Assembly: GCA_021397835.1 (NCBI GenBank)
Contig: JAJFZO010000799.1
Span: 2,790,001-2,854,000 of the forward strand
Direction: 5' to 3'
Origin: Moringa oleifera
Lineage: Eukaryota; Streptophyta; Magnoliopsida; Brassicales; Moringaceae
Length of the DNA: 64,000 bases
Of this stretch, positions 1 to 11,362 are shown in pieces. The notes beneath the pieces are model-generated. The model had not been told where the DNA came from and searched no databases. It worked only from the letters and a program-made list of their open reading frames with translations. The stretch's first letter is position 1. Each line of letters starts with the position of its first letter. Made by a program: the position numbers and the translations under genes.

Positions 1-755
1 GACGTTTGTCCCCTTCTCAGTGATCGCTTAATATTAATTAAGCTTACTGTTTTAAATTTCTTTATATGATTAATCCTTGAGTGCCATACGAGCTTGCAAA
101 AATGAAGAGTTTTTTTTAGTTATGATGACTATTTTAAGCGTACTAGTGCCAAAACATCATTCTTCAACATGTAGTAGCATTATCTTTCTCTGAAAAATAG
201 ATGTGTGACTAACAGACACACTTAATCATGATAATTATTTTGGCCTGTTTAAGGCCTTTGTGATTTACCATAGATGATCTCTCCTTTCTCTTCGGCCTCA
301 AATACTGCCTCTGAAATAAGAGCAGCTTTGCCACTTATGTGAACACAATTTGTAACCAATATGTGGGTTTTAGGACTTTTAACTGAAGTTCATCTCTTTA
401 CTATAATTTGGTTGATTGAAATATTTTCTTGTTTTTGGTAACATTTCTTCATCCCTTGTACTGATTTTTCATGTAAATCACAATGTCTTCAGCTGAATAC
501 ACTGCAGTTTAACCTTTGTCCATATAAACTATGTGGACATCGTTACCCAAGATACACTTGCATACCAGACACTGGTGTTGTTGAATTTCTTAATTTATTT
601 GAAATTAGGCATGTTGTGATTAATCATGGCTATACAGTTAAAAATGTTCTTTTTGTTTCTGGATTCATTTTTCTGTTTCTGGTGCATCAATTTCAGGTGA
701 ATTATCTTAAGACTATTACAGAAATGCAAGATCAGTCTCTATCTGTTTTTGTTAG
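1..755. other. Upstream or intronic sequence of the potassium transporter gene
   Basis: No coding segment is recognisable on either strand. The stretch ends at a possible splice acceptor (TTTTTGTTAG, ending at 755) directly before the first recognisable transporter exon. A short open frame with ATG at 724 runs into a stop after 11 codons, so the initiator codon of the gene is not here. It is most likely the intron that follows a short first exon lying left of the window. This is inference. Confidence 0.45.
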
Positions 756-787
756 GTGATCTTTGTTTCTTAATTGATGACCTGCAG

Positions 788-3700
788 AAGGAGTCATGGA
801 AACTTATGCTTCTTTCCTCATTCCAAAGTCTTGGAGTAATTTATGGTCGATTGGGTACTGCTCCCTTGTATGTTTTCTGGTCAATTTGCACAGAGGATAT
901 CAAATCTGATGAGCATGTATATGAACTTTTCTCCTTTATCTTCTGGACGCTTACAATTGTTTCCTTACTAAAGTATGCCTTCATAGTACTGAGGGCTGAT
1001 GATGGTGGAGAGGGTAATGGTCATTCTTCTTTGCTTAACTCGAACATTATTGTAGCAGGATCATAAAATGAGGCATTATTTACTTCAAAAATTTGTTGCA
1101 GGTGGTACTTTTGCTTTGTACTCATTATTGTGTAGGCATGCCAAAGTGGGCCTCTTACCAAATGATAGAAGTTCTAATGATGTTATGCATTGTGACATGG
1201 AAAGTTCTTCCAAAATGAAGGTGGAATCAAGGACTAGAAGAGCCATTGAAAAACATAAAAGTAGTCACTACTTGATGTTGTTACTGGCTCTATCTGGTTC
1301 ATGCATGATGATTGGCGATGCAGTACTTACCCCTGCTATCTCTGGTTTGTTAGTACAACAGATTTCTTAAAAAGTTTCATTAAATATTAGTGCTGCCAAG
1401 TTTAATGACATATTTCAATTTACCATCTTTGCGTTGCTCAATGTCATTCAACTTGAATGATTTATTTTCTTCTGATTTCGTGTACCAGTTTTATCAGCCT
1501 CTTCAGGTCTTCAAAAATCTCTGTCAGATATGATAGATACATGTAAGAGGTAGCATTAAGAGTAAATTTGCAACATAGGACAAAGTATTTTTTTGTATTA
1601 TGAATTATCAGCTTATAGTAAAGGTTTTATGTTGTGCTATGTACAGTTTCATCTTCGTCAGAAACACGGCAAAAGATATCTGACTATCTAGAAAAGTGTA
1701 AGTATTCTACCATGAAATAATATCGCTTTCTTTTTGCATATTATGTAACATCTTCTTGTTTTGGTACTTATAGTTCTTTTCTTGACCTTTTAATTTAGAA
1801 GAAGAATCAGTCATGTGATGAAAATGTGCCTTAACTCTGATGGTTTTCCCTTTGGCACTGTTTAAATACAAGGGTTCTTGACTGTATAATTCTAACTTTA
1901 TAGTGAAGTCTGTCAACAAAGAGAAAAAATGTACTATGTTGCAGTGGTAGGTTTGATTCTGATGATACAGAATAAACAATAGCCAGCAGACTGGTGATGA
2001 TTAATTTAAGGCTGCAGATCTTCAATCAACAATACTCTTATATCCTTCTGGAATTTCTTAGTTATAGAAGAAGATGATTGAAGGCCAGTAAGAAAGCAGT
2101 GATAGTTTATAGAAAGACAATATTAGACATTTAATGACAGCTTGGGAAGCCTTCTTTAGGGTACTGTTCTCTTCGATATCATATGTCTGATGAATTCTGC
2201 AGCACACAGTAGCAACTGGCATGACATTGAATTGTTGACACCATCCATGGTCATGGGTTACGTAAAGAAGATCTTGGCACTTCCTTATCCACATGCTTTC
2301 TGTGTGTCCTCAATTTTCTTCACTGGTTTTCTTCTGCTTCAGCTGAATGATAGATGTCAAAGATTGGCTGCTCAAGTGTCTCCTTGAGGCCACGAAATAT
2401 TTTTAAATTTCTATGCTAGTACCGTAAGTAAATTTGTTGCATCAATGATTGTGGTGCTAAGGGGACATGAGTTGCAATTATTTTGCCAACTTTTGTACTC
2501 ATTCCATCTAACTAGTGTATAATTGATCTATTTGGATGGTGCCTCAACCTTTAGTTCATCTCTCTTCAGTATGCCAATAACCTGCTTGGCTGCCCCTACA
2601 AACCAACAAGTTTTTTAACTTTCGAGGATCAGTGGTTATTCCCCACAAATATCCTGTTTTTTGTTGTACTATCTATGTGCAAAGCAGAAGGGTTAAAATG
2701 CTAGGACACATTTTTGTATCTTATTGTGGCTTTGACAACCTTTTCTTCTCTGTCCCATTTGTTGAGCTGCCTGTTTCTAGATTTCAAAAGAAAATACACA
2801 TGCTTCCCAATTTCAACATGAAGTTTTGCACTACCTAGAAGCATGTGTTCTATAAGGCTTATGGACATGACGACTTGGTATATCTCTTTCTTCATTCTTG
2901 CCACTTAATGCTTATAGGATTTTATTCTTGGGACTTTATTCTCCAGCGGTTAATCACATAATGAAGTGTCACCTTTAAGACATAACTTTGCAATTTTAAT
3001 ATATAGTTCAGGAGGTTGTCTTTCAATAAGCTCCTCAACATTGATGAAAGTAATTATTCGACATAAATATGTGTATGTGTCTTTTTCGCATTGCCATAAC
3101 CAGGGCCTGTTTTAGGTGTTTTAGTTGACACTTCTGGCTTCATTGTGAAAATAATTTTCTCTGTGAAAAGTGTGCCTTTAAATGAAATTTCTGCTACGTT
3201 GAGTCTTTGTTATTCTGGATAGACAAAATTTATTAAAAAGGATAGGGACATGTACTATTGGTTCAGTTTTATCCTGCTGTGGCATTTTAAGGCTTCCATA
3301 TTACTGGATATATTTATAAAGGCTAGTTTTCTTCCTCTGTTCATATTTGTGTTAAGGGTTTTAATATTTCATGAAGAACTGATGTTTCTACTAGCTTTTG
3401 GTAGTTGTGCATTCCATTTGGTTTCTCATGTAATAGAAAAATTAAAGAATACACCAAAACATTTAATTGTAGAGCGTTCAAGTTATTAGAAAATAAAACT
3501 AAGAAGACGTAAAACCTTTTTAGGAAAAAATATTGCAAGAGAGTACTTCAAGAATATTTGCAATGTTTCATAACATAAGAAGGATGGATTATCAATTGTA
3601 CAATAATGCAAGGAATTCTCTATAAAGTTGGAAATTATTTTACTTTCAAGCACCAGATTTCACTGTAGACAATAATTTCAGCATATTATCAATGTTTGAA

Positions 3701-6700
3701 TTCCAATTGTCCCTTGTCATCCAGAATTAAAAGGCCCCAAAGGAAGCGTCCTCACAAAAAAAGAAAGTTGACTTTAAATCTACCATTGTGATGCACAACT
3801 GCATTTACTGAATTTTACAGGAAGATTTTTACTCTTTGACTACATACAAGACAAGACAACCATGACATTTTGTCTAAGGGAGTGACCTTAGAAGAGTTGA
3901 CCTAATATTGTTATATGCTAATAATTCTTACTCGATGTTTATGCTAATCATAAATTATTAAGAAATCTTTTGTTCCAGGTGAGATTTGTGGTTACTTGTA
4001 CTTCTATATATTATACAGACTGCAGTTTTGTTGACTCTTGTTCTTCTTTTAGTTGTTTATGGGTTATGTATGCACAACCAGAGGAAAACATCATCCTCTA
4101 GTGCTTCTTGTTACATTTTTCTCGATGTCAGCATCTTTGAGCATGTCCAATTTTAGCTAGATAATAAGGTTGGCCACACATTCTGTACTCTTTCTTTACG
4201 GATGCAGTCAATGGCACAGTTATTTTGAACGCCTTCATTTGTTTATGCTGGTAGCATTGGGCTGGCATGGTGGACTGATTATCAGGGTGATGCACAGGGA
4301 AGAAAGCATCTTCAAATCAGACCAGTTATGCAGTCAGATTCTGTAGTATAGCTTTTCTCTTTTGTATGATTCAAGAAACAGTAGAAACTAGATTGCAATC
4401 GTGCTTGAATCAGATGATTTTATCCTCTTCAACATCATTCATTGCCATGATCTGGTTAGTCTAAGTTAAAAGATCAATACACTGAAGTTAGTTAGGATGT
4501 TTAAGTACTTTATGATTGAGTTATCTTTGTAAGCCACTTTTAGCTTCATCATGATAACTTTTCCTTATATTACTTGTCTACTTGGGTTAGCTGGGCAGAA
4601 GCTGTAGTTTGGGTTAGGATGAATAGTGGAGCTATGTCTCATCAAGAATTCAGTTGCTTGCATTCTACATTACGAGTTCATAACTAGCATTTTGGATTTA
4701 ATCTTGAAGGATTCTTAAAAGATCTGACAGTGATTGAAAAGAAGTATGAATGAATATATGGATGTAGGATTGATAAGAGTTTACTCTTTGTTGCACTCTG
4801 TTATAAGCTAATATCCAGATAGGAAGAATGGAAGTCTGGAGAGTTACATATGTGTAAGGCCTTTCTGGTTGCAACTTTCCCCTGGTTGATTCAATTGTAC
4901 CCTTTAACAACATTATGAAAGTCTCAATTTCTTTCCTTGACTTTATATTGGTTTGTCATGACGGCATTGCCTACTGTTAGGAATGCATTTAAGCTCTATG
5001 GGGTTTCCATTTGCAGAATATTTTAGGTTTATTTCACTGTACCTAAATAATAGGGTGAATGTGCTTACCAGTTGTGAATATTTTTCTTATGTAACAAGGT
5101 GTATGTCAAAAATGTGCTAAGAATTTGGGATTTGGGATGAAGAGGAAGAAGGAGAAAATCCATTTTGCATAAAGTGATGCCATTTATTGTGTGAAGGTCA
5201 CAATTTGAGACTTTGTATGGTGACCTTTATGTGATTAGTAGTTTTTCCATCTTCTCTTTGGCACTAAAATTTTTAATACCATAGATCACAAGCGCTGTGT
5301 GAAGACTTTCAAGTTACTTTCTTCAATGGCTTTCAGAATGATCTGTGTATCCACTCTCTCTAATTTTAGAGTTTGCAATTCATCTAAGTTTGAAAAAGAT
5401 TCAAATTCATCTTTGTTTCTTCTTTATCTTTATTGTTTCACTTCTAAGAGCTTTTGGTTTTCCTTGAGAGAGAACAGTTTTGTATTAATTTCCCATGAAC
5501 TTTTTCTTCCTGCTATTTATTTTTGTTATGCATATTTGTTCATTTAAATGATAGAGATGTAGTTACTTTCTGCCCCAAAGTTTGGAATAGGTTCCGGCAA
5601 CTTCATATTCATGATTATATGTAAATTCCACTGCTACGTTTACTTTTTTTTTTTTTTTGGGGTTTCAAAAATGGGTATTTGATATCTTATTGACTGGTAA
5701 AAATTTTTGGCATGTGATTTGTTTCAGATGTGCCAGTTCCCTCTGCATGTGCCATTCTGTTCTGCCTGTTCTTGCTGCAGCACTATGGGAGTCACAAAAT
5801 TGGATTTATGTTTGCTCCAATAGTCATTATTTGGCTCTTATTTATCGGTGGGGTTGGTATATATAATATCTTCAATTGCGACCCGAAAATTATATCTGCC
5901 ATTTCCCCAATATACTTGTACAGATTTTTCAAAAATATTGACAAACATAGCTGGAGGTCATTGGGAAGCATCATTCTTTGTGTAGCAGGTAAGTGGTGTA
6001 GACTATTTAATTCGTGTAATTAACTTTGATTATGTATTTGTGCCCTTAAGAACCCAAAAGAACTATAAATTGGTTAATGCTATTAAAAGCTGTAGTGACT
6101 TTTAATACGATACTGTACTTTTGGCAGGATCAGAGGCAATGTTTGCTGATCTAGGTCATTTCTCAATGAAATCAATCAAGGTACTGAATATGGCGCACAT
6201 TCTATCTTTGTTGTGAAAAATGTGGTTTAATAGTTATCAAGGACTCTTTTGTGATGGCTATTGCAGATTACATTTGTCAGCTTTGTTTATCCAGTCCTTG
6301 TTTTAAGCTATGCTGGTCAAGCTGCTTTTATCTCTAAAACTCTCTTAAGTAATCCTGTTCCTAAATATTTTAATCATCTCAGCAAATCTGTACCTGGTAA
6401 CTCATTTGCTCTCTATTCTTTATTCTGGTGACAGCTTCACATGAGAGTTTATATTACTAACTCAGGAATGCCTGACACTTACAGGACATATTCGGCATGT
6501 CTTCATAGTGTTAGCTTTGCTTGCATCTGCAACAGGAAGCCAAGCAACAATAACCGCTTGTTTTTCCATCATAAACCAGTGCTTGGCACTTGGTTGTTTT
6601 CCAAGAGTTAAAGTAATACACACATCTGATAAGAAACATGGGCAGGTTTACATTCCAGATGTCAACTGGTTATTGATGGTTCTTTGCCTCAGTGTCACAA

Positions 6701-8149
6701 TAGGTTTCCATAATGCTGCACGACTTGGTAATGCGGCAGGTATTTTTCTTAACATCCTCTTTGATGTGTAATTTACACCTTATGAAGTAGCCAGCAGGAC
6801 TGAAGATAATTAATATACTATATTAGAAATTTAGAATGAGAATATGCATGGACTGTCAAGGAGAGTATATGTCACTGCATGGTACCAACATTTCTAATTT
6901 ATACATTTTAATATAGTTTGCCAATCAACTGCATATAATTTGAATAGTGTTAATCAAAATGAAAAAGGTTTCTCTTTTATTCATGAGAAGGAGATTTTGT
7001 GTTCATAAGAACTGTTGTGATCATTGACGTTGTATGTTCTTGTTTCTGTCTCATAATTTTCATTTGATACATACAGGTTTGGCAATAGTTTGTGGGATGC
7101 TGGTAACAACTTGTCTGATGTCACTTGTAATTGCCTTGTACTGGGGGAGGAGTTTGCTTCTATCTGCATGCTTCTTGATATTCTTTGGTCTCATTGAGGC
7201 CATGTATCTCTCAGCTTGTATGTTTAATTTTCACAAGGGAGCTTGGTATCTAGTTGTTCTCGGGGCATTCTCCTTGATGATCATGCTGGCATGGCATTAT
7301 GGAACCATGAAGAAGTATCAATTTGATATACAAAATAAGGTGTCAACAGAATGGCTTACAGATCTTAGCCCAGGGCTTGGAGTTTCCAGAGTACCAGGAA
7401 TTGGCTTCATCTACACAGATATAGTGACAGGAATTCCGGCTTTTTTCTCACACTTCATCACGAATCTTCCTGCCTTTCATCAAGTATTGATTTTTGTGTC
7501 CTTCAAGTCTCTGCCAGTTCCTTTTGTTTCCCCAAGTCAACGATATCTTATAGGCAGGGTTGGTCCTAAAGAACATAGGATTTACAGATGCATAGTGCGA
7601 TATGGGTATTGTGATCGGGTAAGGGACACTGATGATTTTGAGGAACATATCATTCAATCCATTGGAGAATTCATTTCCTTGGAAGAAAATGATTTGGAGT
7701 CTCTTGCATCTGCTGAAGGACGAATGATTATTGTAGGAAAAGCGTCACCAGAAGGGAATGTCTTAGTGCCTTTACATGATTCCTACTCAACAGGCAGACC
7801 TACATGCTTGCCTAGTGATGAAACTCATGCAAGTCCATCAGGTGATTTGGTTGATCGAGGTACTCCTATTAGGAGAAAAAAGGTCAGATTTATGCTGCCT
7901 GCTGGTAGTCCGAAGATGCAGCCATCTGTTAGGGAGGAGCTGAAAGAGCTAATAGTTGCCAGGGAGAGTGGTACTGCATACTTCCTGGGTCAGTCACACT
8001 TGGTGGTGCGTGACGGCAGCTCAAACTACCTCAAGAGATTCTTGATTATAGTTTATGCGTTTTGTGATAAAAATTGTCGAGAACCTCTTGTGGCTTTAAA
8101 CATCCCTCATGCTGCTCTTGTGGAGGTTGGTATGATGTATACTATATAA
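788..8149 (+). CDS. KUP/HAK/KT family potassium transporter (5' end missing)
   Basis: K+ transporter (K+/H+ symporter family) with about 12 membrane segments and a long cytosolic C-terminal tail. Exons by GT..AG boundaries: 788 (or 756)-1013, 1102-1344, 1489-1542, 5728-5988, 6128-6180, 6267-6396, 6485-6739, 7077-8149. Joined from 788 they give 2295 nt, exactly 764 codons plus stop, close to the usual family length of about 770-800. Only the initiator and a few N-terminal residues are missing. Family motifs in order: GVIYGRLGTAPLYVF (TM1), [89 protein letters not shown], and the ending VEVGMMYTI. Oddities: the usual Asp of the TM1 GVVYGD motif is Arg, and the usual GDGVLTP is GDAVLTP. From memory, a plant subclade with YGRL exists, so this may be a clade trait. 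No frameshift or internal stop is seen in the spliced frame. Exon 1 start is uncertain between acceptors at 755 and 787. Confidence 0.88.
1543..5727 (+). other. Large (4.2 kb) intron 3 of the potassium transporter gene
   Basis: It begins GTAAGAGG and ends TTTGTTTCAG, splitting a Tyr codon between residues ...IDT and YVPVP. The other introns of this gene are roughly 90-340 bases, so this one is far longer. Reading both strands I see no transposon protein, long inverted repeat or tandem array. The open frames in it (for example 2190-2387, 3250-3489 and 5299-5547) lack homology or coding texture. Confidence 0.7.
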
Positions 8150-8158
8150 ACTACAAGC

Positions 8159-8164
8159 AATAAA
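8159..8164 (+). terminator. Candidate polyadenylation signal of the potassium transporter gene
   Basis: An AATAAA hexamer lies 10 bases after the stop codon. A second AAATAAAGG is near 8293. Either could direct 3' end formation; a 10-base spacing would give a very short 3' UTR, so the later one may be favoured. Plant signals are loose, so this is tentative. Confidence 0.3.
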
Positions 8165-8335
8165 GGTCGACTTGTTTAGTTACCTATAAATTAAGAGAAA
8201 GTACGAGGAGAATCTATTCCTCTCGATTCCTGAGTGGGTGCTTCTTCCCTCTTTTTTGGTGGATTAGAACTCTTTATCTGTCTGATGTCCTGGTAAATAA
8301 AGGAAAATTAAATAATAGATTGATTAGTACATGGA

Positions 8336-8742
8336 AAATACAAAATAAGTTTCATTCTGTGAATACCATAGGATAATGGGTTTTTGTTTTAGAAATCTAC
8401 AATAGCACGTGAGGTTTTTATGCTATTGTGTGGTCATGTATTATTTGCATTTTTTTTTTAATCTTTTGATTGCAATGTTCATACGATTTGTTTGCTTCTT
8501 TTTTTTTTTTTTTGACCTTTTAATTGTATTTGTATTTTTTTATTTGTATGTTTTCTTCTTTTTTTTTTTTTACATTTGGCTTTCTTACTTTATATTTATG
8601 TTTTCATTTATATTATTTACACGAGTTTGTTTAAATTCATGACTAAAAAGTAAGAAATTGAAATATGCACAAACATTAAACCCTAAGCTACTTGAAGGCT
8701 TCATTCTAAATTTGATCAAATAATTTCTTTATATGTATATTT
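8336..8742. repeat. AT-rich dispersed repeat, copy 1 of a direct pair
   Basis: It matches 9131-9550 in the same orientation. Both copies start with AAAATACAAAATAAGTTTCA, share GCACGTGAG and ATCTTTTGATTGCAAT in the same order, and end around AAATTTGATCAAAT. Long T-runs give a Phe-rich open frame (8409-8642) that is not a gene. It is probably a non-autonomous transposon or a local duplication. Confidence 0.6.
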
Positions 8743-9130
8743 AAAATAAGAAATATTTACTTATATAAAGATTTTGCTTAGAGAATATTTTTAGGGATAA
8801 AGAACTTCACCTTCTTTTTGTTCTTGAAGTTATTTATAATCAATAAAAATGGAATATATTATTGCTTTGCCAGACAACATCTACTTGTATTTTTTATTTT
8901 TTCATGATTTAATCATTTATTTTGTTTTGTATTATGCTTGTTTATTGAAACTTGTGGACGTCACACATTTTATTGAAATTGTGATTATAGACTAGTTTTT
9001 AATATTTGAAACTCATAATTTGCATGTGGATTTATAAAATGAGATTCTTTTAATTTATGTTTTTTCGAATGATTTATTATTATGCAAAACGAATTTTTGC
9101 TTATGGTTCACATTTCATTTTCATATTATT

Positions 9131-9550
9131 TAAAATACAAAATAAGTTTCATTATGTGGATGGCATACATTAATGGGTTTTGTTTAGAAATCTTGCATTG
9201 CACGTGAGATTTTTATGCTTTTATGCTATTATGTGACCATGTCTTTTGTTTGCATTTTTTTTAAAAAAAAATCTTTTGATTGCAATATTCATATGTTTTT
9301 GTTTGCCATTTTTTTTGTCTTTTAATTGTATTTTTTTGTTGTTTCATTTGTATGTTTTTGTATTTTCTTACATTTAGTTTTTTTGCTTTATATTTATTTT
9401 TTTCTCTTATTTACATGATTTTGTTTTAAATTCATGATTTCTTTTAAGTAACAAATTGAGGTATACATAAACATTAAACATTATCCTAACTTAATTGAAA
9501 GTTGCATTGTAAATTTGATCAAATGTTTTTTTTTTTACACATATTTATTG
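9131..9550. repeat. AT-rich dispersed repeat, copy 2 of a direct pair
   Basis: This is the second copy of the 8336-8742 unit, about 795 bases downstream, with many substitutions and small indels. The divergence suggests the duplication is not recent. No coding content. Confidence 0.6.
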
Positions 9551-10542
9551 TGAATCTTTGTTTCAAGTGTTGCAATCAAATTAACTTCCGAGTTAAAGTT
9601 CCAACTCAAAGTATCTAAAAATATGTGAAAAAATAAAAAATTAAATAAAAAAATTTGAGAAAAAAGTGCAAATTATCTTTAACTATTTATTACCACGTTT
9701 ATTTTCAAAATTTGAGTAAAATAATAAATAAAATTATCTAATTCCTCCATACATCTAATGAAATTATGCCATCTTGAGATTTTTATTCTTCATATATTTT
9801 TTCTTTTTACCTATTATAATAACTTATATGTTCATTTGAAAGCTTTCATTTGAAATATTATGACCCATTGTTGCATAATAAAAAAACTTGAAAATTATTT
9901 ACCATTTTGCAAGATAACAAGAAACCCATTGAACAATAGAAAAAACTTAAAAAACATTCTCCATCTTGCGAGATAACAAAAAAACTAAGGCAATAATAAA
10001 TATACCTAAGAACACAAAAACTAGGGTTACACAACAATAAGGCACTAAACATACAATAGGAAAAAAAAAAAGGAAGTACAAATACACATCAAATAAGGTA
10101 AAAATATATGTCAATAAAGCATAAAGCATGTGATCAAAAGATACTATTATAATGAGGGTTTAAAAATTTTTTGAAGTGAAAATTATTTATTTACAAAATA
10201 TATTTTATTAGTTTTATTTTTATAAAGAAAATACCATCATTATCATTTTTTTATGATGTGATTAGTTATCAAAATAAATACTTTTAATAAAAATAATTAA
10301 AATAAAATAAAGTTACTCGATTGTTTTTCAAAAAAAAAAATTCAAGAGTTGATTCCGTGTAGAGAAAAATCAGTATTTCCACAATGTCCAATAATTAATA
10401 CCAATAAGTAAAAAGTTTTCCAACAATTGTATAGAAAAATTTGATTCTGATTCACCTCTTCATACATGTTATATCACATAAACTTAGATAAAATTTACAA
10501 AGGTATCACAAAATAATCATTATGTCGCTCCTTGAAGAAGTC
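9551..10542. other. AT-rich intergenic sequence
   Basis: No gene, RNA or terminal inverted repeat was recognised. Between 9840 and 10060 short phrases recur (around CATTGTTGCATAATA / CATTGAACAATAG and CAAGATAACAA / CGAGATAACAA). They make overlapping minus-strand open frames that look like low-complexity noise. Confidence 0.4.
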
Positions 10543-10890
10543 CATATGAACAATGAAGCATATTCTATGATAGAAACTTGTTTGTATCTTTATCTCCAAA
10601 ACAAAAATGATTTTATTTGAGAACTAGCTGATATGCACCTGATCACTTTGCTTATCCTCGAAATTTATTTTAAGAGGACATGATAAATTTTACACAAAAG
10701 AAACTATCATATAATAATATTACTTCTTATTAATAAACATGTGAACAATGATGTGCATTTTATGACAGTGATTAGATAAGACACTTGTTCATATCTTCAT
10801 CTATCAAACAAAAATGATTTTACTTCAGAATAGGATGATAAGAATTTGGTCATTTTCTCCAATTCTCCAAATTTATTTTACAAAACACAT
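10543..10890. repeat. Imperfect direct repeat, two ~150-190 bp units
   Basis: The unit starting near 10543 (GAACAATGAAGCATATTCTATGA, AAACAAAAATGATTTTA) recurs near 10739 (GAACAATGATGTGCATTTTATGA, AAACAAAAATGATTTTA) in the same order, including a shared AAATTTATTTTA stretch. It is diverged and non-coding, and looks like an old tandem duplication. Confidence 0.45.
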
Positions 10891-11354
10891 CAAGCAAAAT
10901 ATAGAAGGAGGACATCAAATAATGTACTATTTTAAGCTAATTTTAACTATAAACTAATAATAAATCAAGCATTCAATCAAGAGTAGAATTACAAACTAAT
11001 AATATCCTTTGAATGTCAACAAATTGACCGTATTTTGTTTGAAAAGATGCTTATGATGGAGCAGATTATACAAAAGAATTAAATACAAGAAAATATTACA
11101 TGTTCACATGTAAAGAAAGCTCTATAATTTTTACTGTACTTTTTTTTGACATGGTCAAATATCAAGGTTAGGCTTCTGCATATTTTAACATGGTCAAACC
11201 CGACCTTACTATCTATTGAAATGCCGCCACCATGTAATAATCCTTGTTTTGGCGCATCAATGATGGTAACACTACGTGTATTTAAAAACCATATCTAGGG
11301 ATCTAGAAGGACTCTTGGATCTCGAGTATGCCTTTTCATTCACCCATTTTCCTC

Positions 11355-11362
11355 TATATAAA
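11355..11362 (+). promoter_or_regulatory. TATA box of a promoter-like fragment
   Basis: TATATAAA sits in a clean CTC..AAGC context. About 110 bases of C/T-rich, 5' UTR-like sequence follow, then ATG codons near 11473 and 11579 (CTTCAATGGCTAGG). The sequence then runs straight into a CACTA terminal motif at 11589. It may be the promoter and leader of a gene disrupted by transposon insertion. No protein family is recognisable in the few codons left. Confidence 0.35.

Noticed and set aside
749..787. Reading the transporter exon from the TTG/GTG-type start near 749
   Set aside because: There is no ATG, and the added residues do not resemble the family. Two splice acceptors (755 and 787) explain the open frame better than an initiation site.
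8409..8642. Phe-rich 77-codon open frame
   Set aside because: It is created by long T-runs inside a dispersed AT-rich repeat; no protein texture.
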